From contig DJOT01000019.1 in assembly GCA_002439095.1 (NCBI GenBank), forward strand, positions 62,001 to 126,000: a stretch of 64,000 nt of DNA, written 5' to 3'. Positions 62,140 through 64,000 of this stretch are shown here, piece by piece; position 1 is the first letter of the stretch, and each line of letters opens with the position of its first letter. The position numbers and the translations under genes were made by a program. Under the pieces are notes generated by a model. The model was not told the origin of the DNA. It saw only the letters and a program-made list of their open reading frames with translations, and did no database searches. Source of the DNA: Bacteroidales bacterium UBA6431. GTDB lineage: Bacteria; Bacteroidota; Bacteroidia; Bacteroidales; UBA932.

Positions 62140-62147
62140 CAAAGTTA
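62140..62147 (-). promoter_or_regulatory. -7 promoter element of guaB
   Basis: TAACTTTG on the minus strand is an exact consensus match in the short gap between guaB and the BASS transporter gene. Confidence 0.55.
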
Positions 62148-62148
62148 A

Positions 62149-63120
62149 TCAATTATTTTCTTTTCTCTTGCGTTTCTGATACATCTGCCATGTGTTATAG
62201 CAGTTGTGCCAGATGCTGTAGAAGCCTTCGGCAACGGAAGTCACCGGAGAGAAGAAGGTATAACCCATCCACATGCCGAACACCGTGTTCTTCTGGCCGA
62301 AAGCCTGGCCGGCGGAGACAGGACAGGCGAACTTCTTGCCGATCCGCCGTCCTGCCCAGAACTGGAAGACACAGGCCAGAAGCGATGCAGCGAACACCTG
62401 CGCCACAGCAGAAACCCCGGAAGTGTTATGCACTATCGCCCTGGTGCTCATCAGGATAGCAAGGCTCAACGAAACCGACCATATATAGAAGGCCAGATTC
62501 GGGAAGCCGAGCAGCCACTTGTGGAAACGGGGCAGCAGGAATCTCACGGCCCAGGCTGCCAGCGCCGGCAGTATAAGAAGCGGGAAAACCTTGGCGAGAA
62601 TGCTGATGAAAGCGCTGAAAAACGACACCCCGGCCGCCGGGTGCACCAGGGGGACCATAAGCGGAACAAGTATCGCGTCCGCAACATTGATCAGCACCGT
62701 GTATGTTACGACCCCGGCCATGTTGCCACCGAGCTTGCCGGTCACCACAGCGCAGGCGGTGGCCGTCGGGCAGATGACACAGAGGGCGAGAGCCTCGAAA
62801 AAATAACGCAGCGGCAGTCCGGGAACGAAAGCGATTACAAGCGCGAGCAGGACGAAAACGGAACACTGAAGCAGCAGAACCCTGTGCATCCAGTGGTGCA
62901 GACGCAACTGACGGGGCTCTATCCTGGCAAAACTCAAGAAGAGCATTATGAAAATCAGCACCGGCTGCAGATGCTTGATAAAAGACTCAAGGAATGGCCC
63001 TGCCGGATGCAGCGCAGGAATCGATGCATACACAAGATAGGCCGAGGCCCCCACCACCATTCCGATTATGAGGGCCCAGTCCTTGAGGAACTTCTTGAGA
63101 GTGTATCTGTATTCTGCCAT
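62149..63120 (-). CDS. Bile acid:sodium symporter (BASS) family transporter
   Basis: The 323-residue membrane protein has about 9-10 helices and BASS features, such as CPTATACAVVTGKLGGNMAG with the crossover helix region and GQKNTVFGMWMGYTFF. Members carry bile acids, pantoate or other organic anions with sodium. The substrate is not clear here. The start overlaps the folD stop by 1 nt. Confidence 0.85.
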   Translation of the reverse strand: MAEYRYTLKKFLKDWALIIGMVVGASAYLVYASIPALHPAGPFLESFIKHLQPVLIFIMLFLSFARIEPRQLRLHHWMHRVLLLQCSVFVLLALVIAFVPGLPLRYFFEALALCVICPTATACAVVTGKLGGNMAGVVTYTVLINVADAILVPLMVPLVHPAAGVSFFSAFISILAKVFPLLILPALAAWAVRFLLPRFHKWLLGFPNLAFYIWSVSLSLAILMSTRAIVHNTSGVSAVAQVFAASLLACVFQFWAGRRIGKKFACPVSAGQAFGQKNTVFGMWMGYTFFSPVTSVAEGFYSIWHNCYNTWQMYQKRKRKENN

Positions 63121-63992
63121 CAGGCCTTGTCTTTCATCCTTTCAAGGAAACACTCTATCGTGTTCTGCATCAGCATCGCTATCGTCATCGGACCTACACC
63201 GCCCGGAACGGGCGTGAGATAACCCGCCCTGCGGGAGACAGACTCGTAGTCCACATCCCCTGTGAGCTTGCCTTCGGCGTTGCGGTTCATGCCCACGTCT
63301 ATCACCACGGCCCCCGGTTTCACCATGTCTCCCGTGACCACATTCTCCTTGCCCACAGCCACCACGAGGATGTCCGCCTGCAGCGTGACGGCCTTGAGGT
63401 CAGGAGTACGCGAATGGGCTATGGTGACTGTGGCGTTCTCGTCCAGCAGGAGTTTGGCCACCGGCTTGCCCACGATATTGCTCCGGCCCACCACCACGGC
63501 GTTCTTGCCCGCCATCGGCACCCCGGTGCTCCGGATGAGCTCGATGATGCCTTTCGGGGTGCACGGCTTGATGCACGGAGTCCCGAGCCAGAGGGCTCCC
63601 ACGTTGAGAATGTGGAAACCGTCCACGTCTTTCTCACGCGCGATGGAGTATATGACCTTGGACTCATCGATGTGCTTAGGGAGCGGAAGTTGAACCAAAA
63701 TTCCATCCACGGTGTCGTCCCCGTTGAGGGAGGCTATCATGTCGAGCAGGGCCTTCTCGGACACAGACTCCGGCATGGAGACGAGCCGGGAGTTCATCCC
63801 GACATAAGTGGCAGCCTTGACCTTGTTGCGCACATAGACCTGGCTGGCGGGGTTCTCCCCCACTATGATCACGGCGAGAGAAGGCTTGCGCCCATATTTG
63901 ACTTCGAGCAGCGGCACCTGCTCCTTTATCCTGTCCTTGACGGCGAGAGAAATCGCCTTGCCGTCTATGACGGCGGCTCTTGAAAATTCCAT
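63120..63992 (-). CDS. folD: Bifunctional methylenetetrahydrofolate dehydrogenase/cyclohydrolase
   Basis: The 290-residue enzyme interconverts 5,10-methylene- and 10-formyl-tetrahydrofolate. Motifs are VGENPASQVYVRNKVKAA with the catalytic Lys, VDGILVQLPLPKHI, VVGRSNIVGKPVAKLLL of the nucleotide-binding fold, and PVPGGVGPMTIAMLMQNT. The gene is complete, with its ATG at 63992. Confidence 0.96.
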   Translation of the reverse strand: MEFSRAAVIDGKAISLAVKDRIKEQVPLLEVKYGRKPSLAVIIVGENPASQVYVRNKVKAATYVGMNSRLVSMPESVSEKALLDMIASLNGDDTVDGILVQLPLPKHIDESKVIYSIAREKDVDGFHILNVGALWLGTPCIKPCTPKGIIELIRSTGVPMAGKNAVVVGRSNIVGKPVAKLLLDENATVTIAHSRTPDLKAVTLQADILVVAVGKENVVTGDMVKPGAVVIDVGMNRNAEGKLTGDVDYESVSRRAGYLTPVPGGVGPMTIAMLMQNTIECFLERMKDKA

Positions 63993-64000
63993 TGCGAAAT

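Overview
The window is a chromosomal segment of a bacterium of the phylum Bacteroidota, most likely order Bacteroidales from an animal gut. The evidence is a SusC/SusD pair with a GH35 beta-galactosidase, TAnnTTTG-type -7 promoter elements with few Shine-Dalgarno sites, a 58-residue Hc1-like histone, clostripain- and M6-type secreted proteases, and the AAA-ATPase/PD-(D/E)XK genes that are multicopy in this phylum. I cannot name the genus. No tRNA, rRNA or CRISPR array is visible.

Layout. 1-20965 is core chromosome: a partial HhH protein, xerD, a clostripain lipoprotein, rplY-pth, an Hc1-like histone, an M6 protease with a lipoprotein, then a mostly minus-strand housekeeping block (tpiA, glmS, S4-domain and DJ-1 proteins, manA, a LolC/E-type permease, rbfA, tyrS, a YugP-like peptidase, ettA), and a two-component system divergent from a Na/Pi cotransporter with a Pho-box-like repeat between them. 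21166-30869 is an AT-rich minus-strand defence island: dptF-dptG-dptH, the restriction half of a DNA phosphorothioation system, preceded by a radical SAM gene that is split at a ten-G homopolymer. The usual modification genes dndBCDE are not in the window. 31012-33167 and about 49518-51729 hold two copies of an AAA-ATPase/PD-(D/E)XK gene. Each copy is flanked on both sides by a paired 36-bp palindrome element and ends in the same terminator block.

33223-47885 is a glycan-use locus on the minus strand: GH35 beta-galactosidase, SusD, SusC, L-fucose isomerase, an SSS symporter, a DHDPS/NAL-type aldolase, a secreted nine-repeat FG-GAP protein and a LacI regulator. The palindrome TTATAACGTTATAA, or a close variant, lies before lacI, before the FG-GAP gene and before susC, so one regulator probably controls all three transcription units. 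Next come a DUF234-type AAA ATPase with three copies of a TTATTTGGCCG site upstream, then AAA-nuclease copy B, htpG, two envelope proteins, an acyl-CoA synthetase, a HAD hydrolase, and a purine block (NCS2 permease, guaA, guaB), a BASS transporter and folD.

The parts most likely to be new are: (1) DptFGH linked to a radical SAM enzyme instead of Dnd modification genes, with a probable phase-variable poly-G switch in that enzyme; (2) the REPtron-like association of paired palindromes with a mosaic ATPase-nuclease family; and (3) the LacI/fucose regulon with an uncharacterised FG-GAP propeller.
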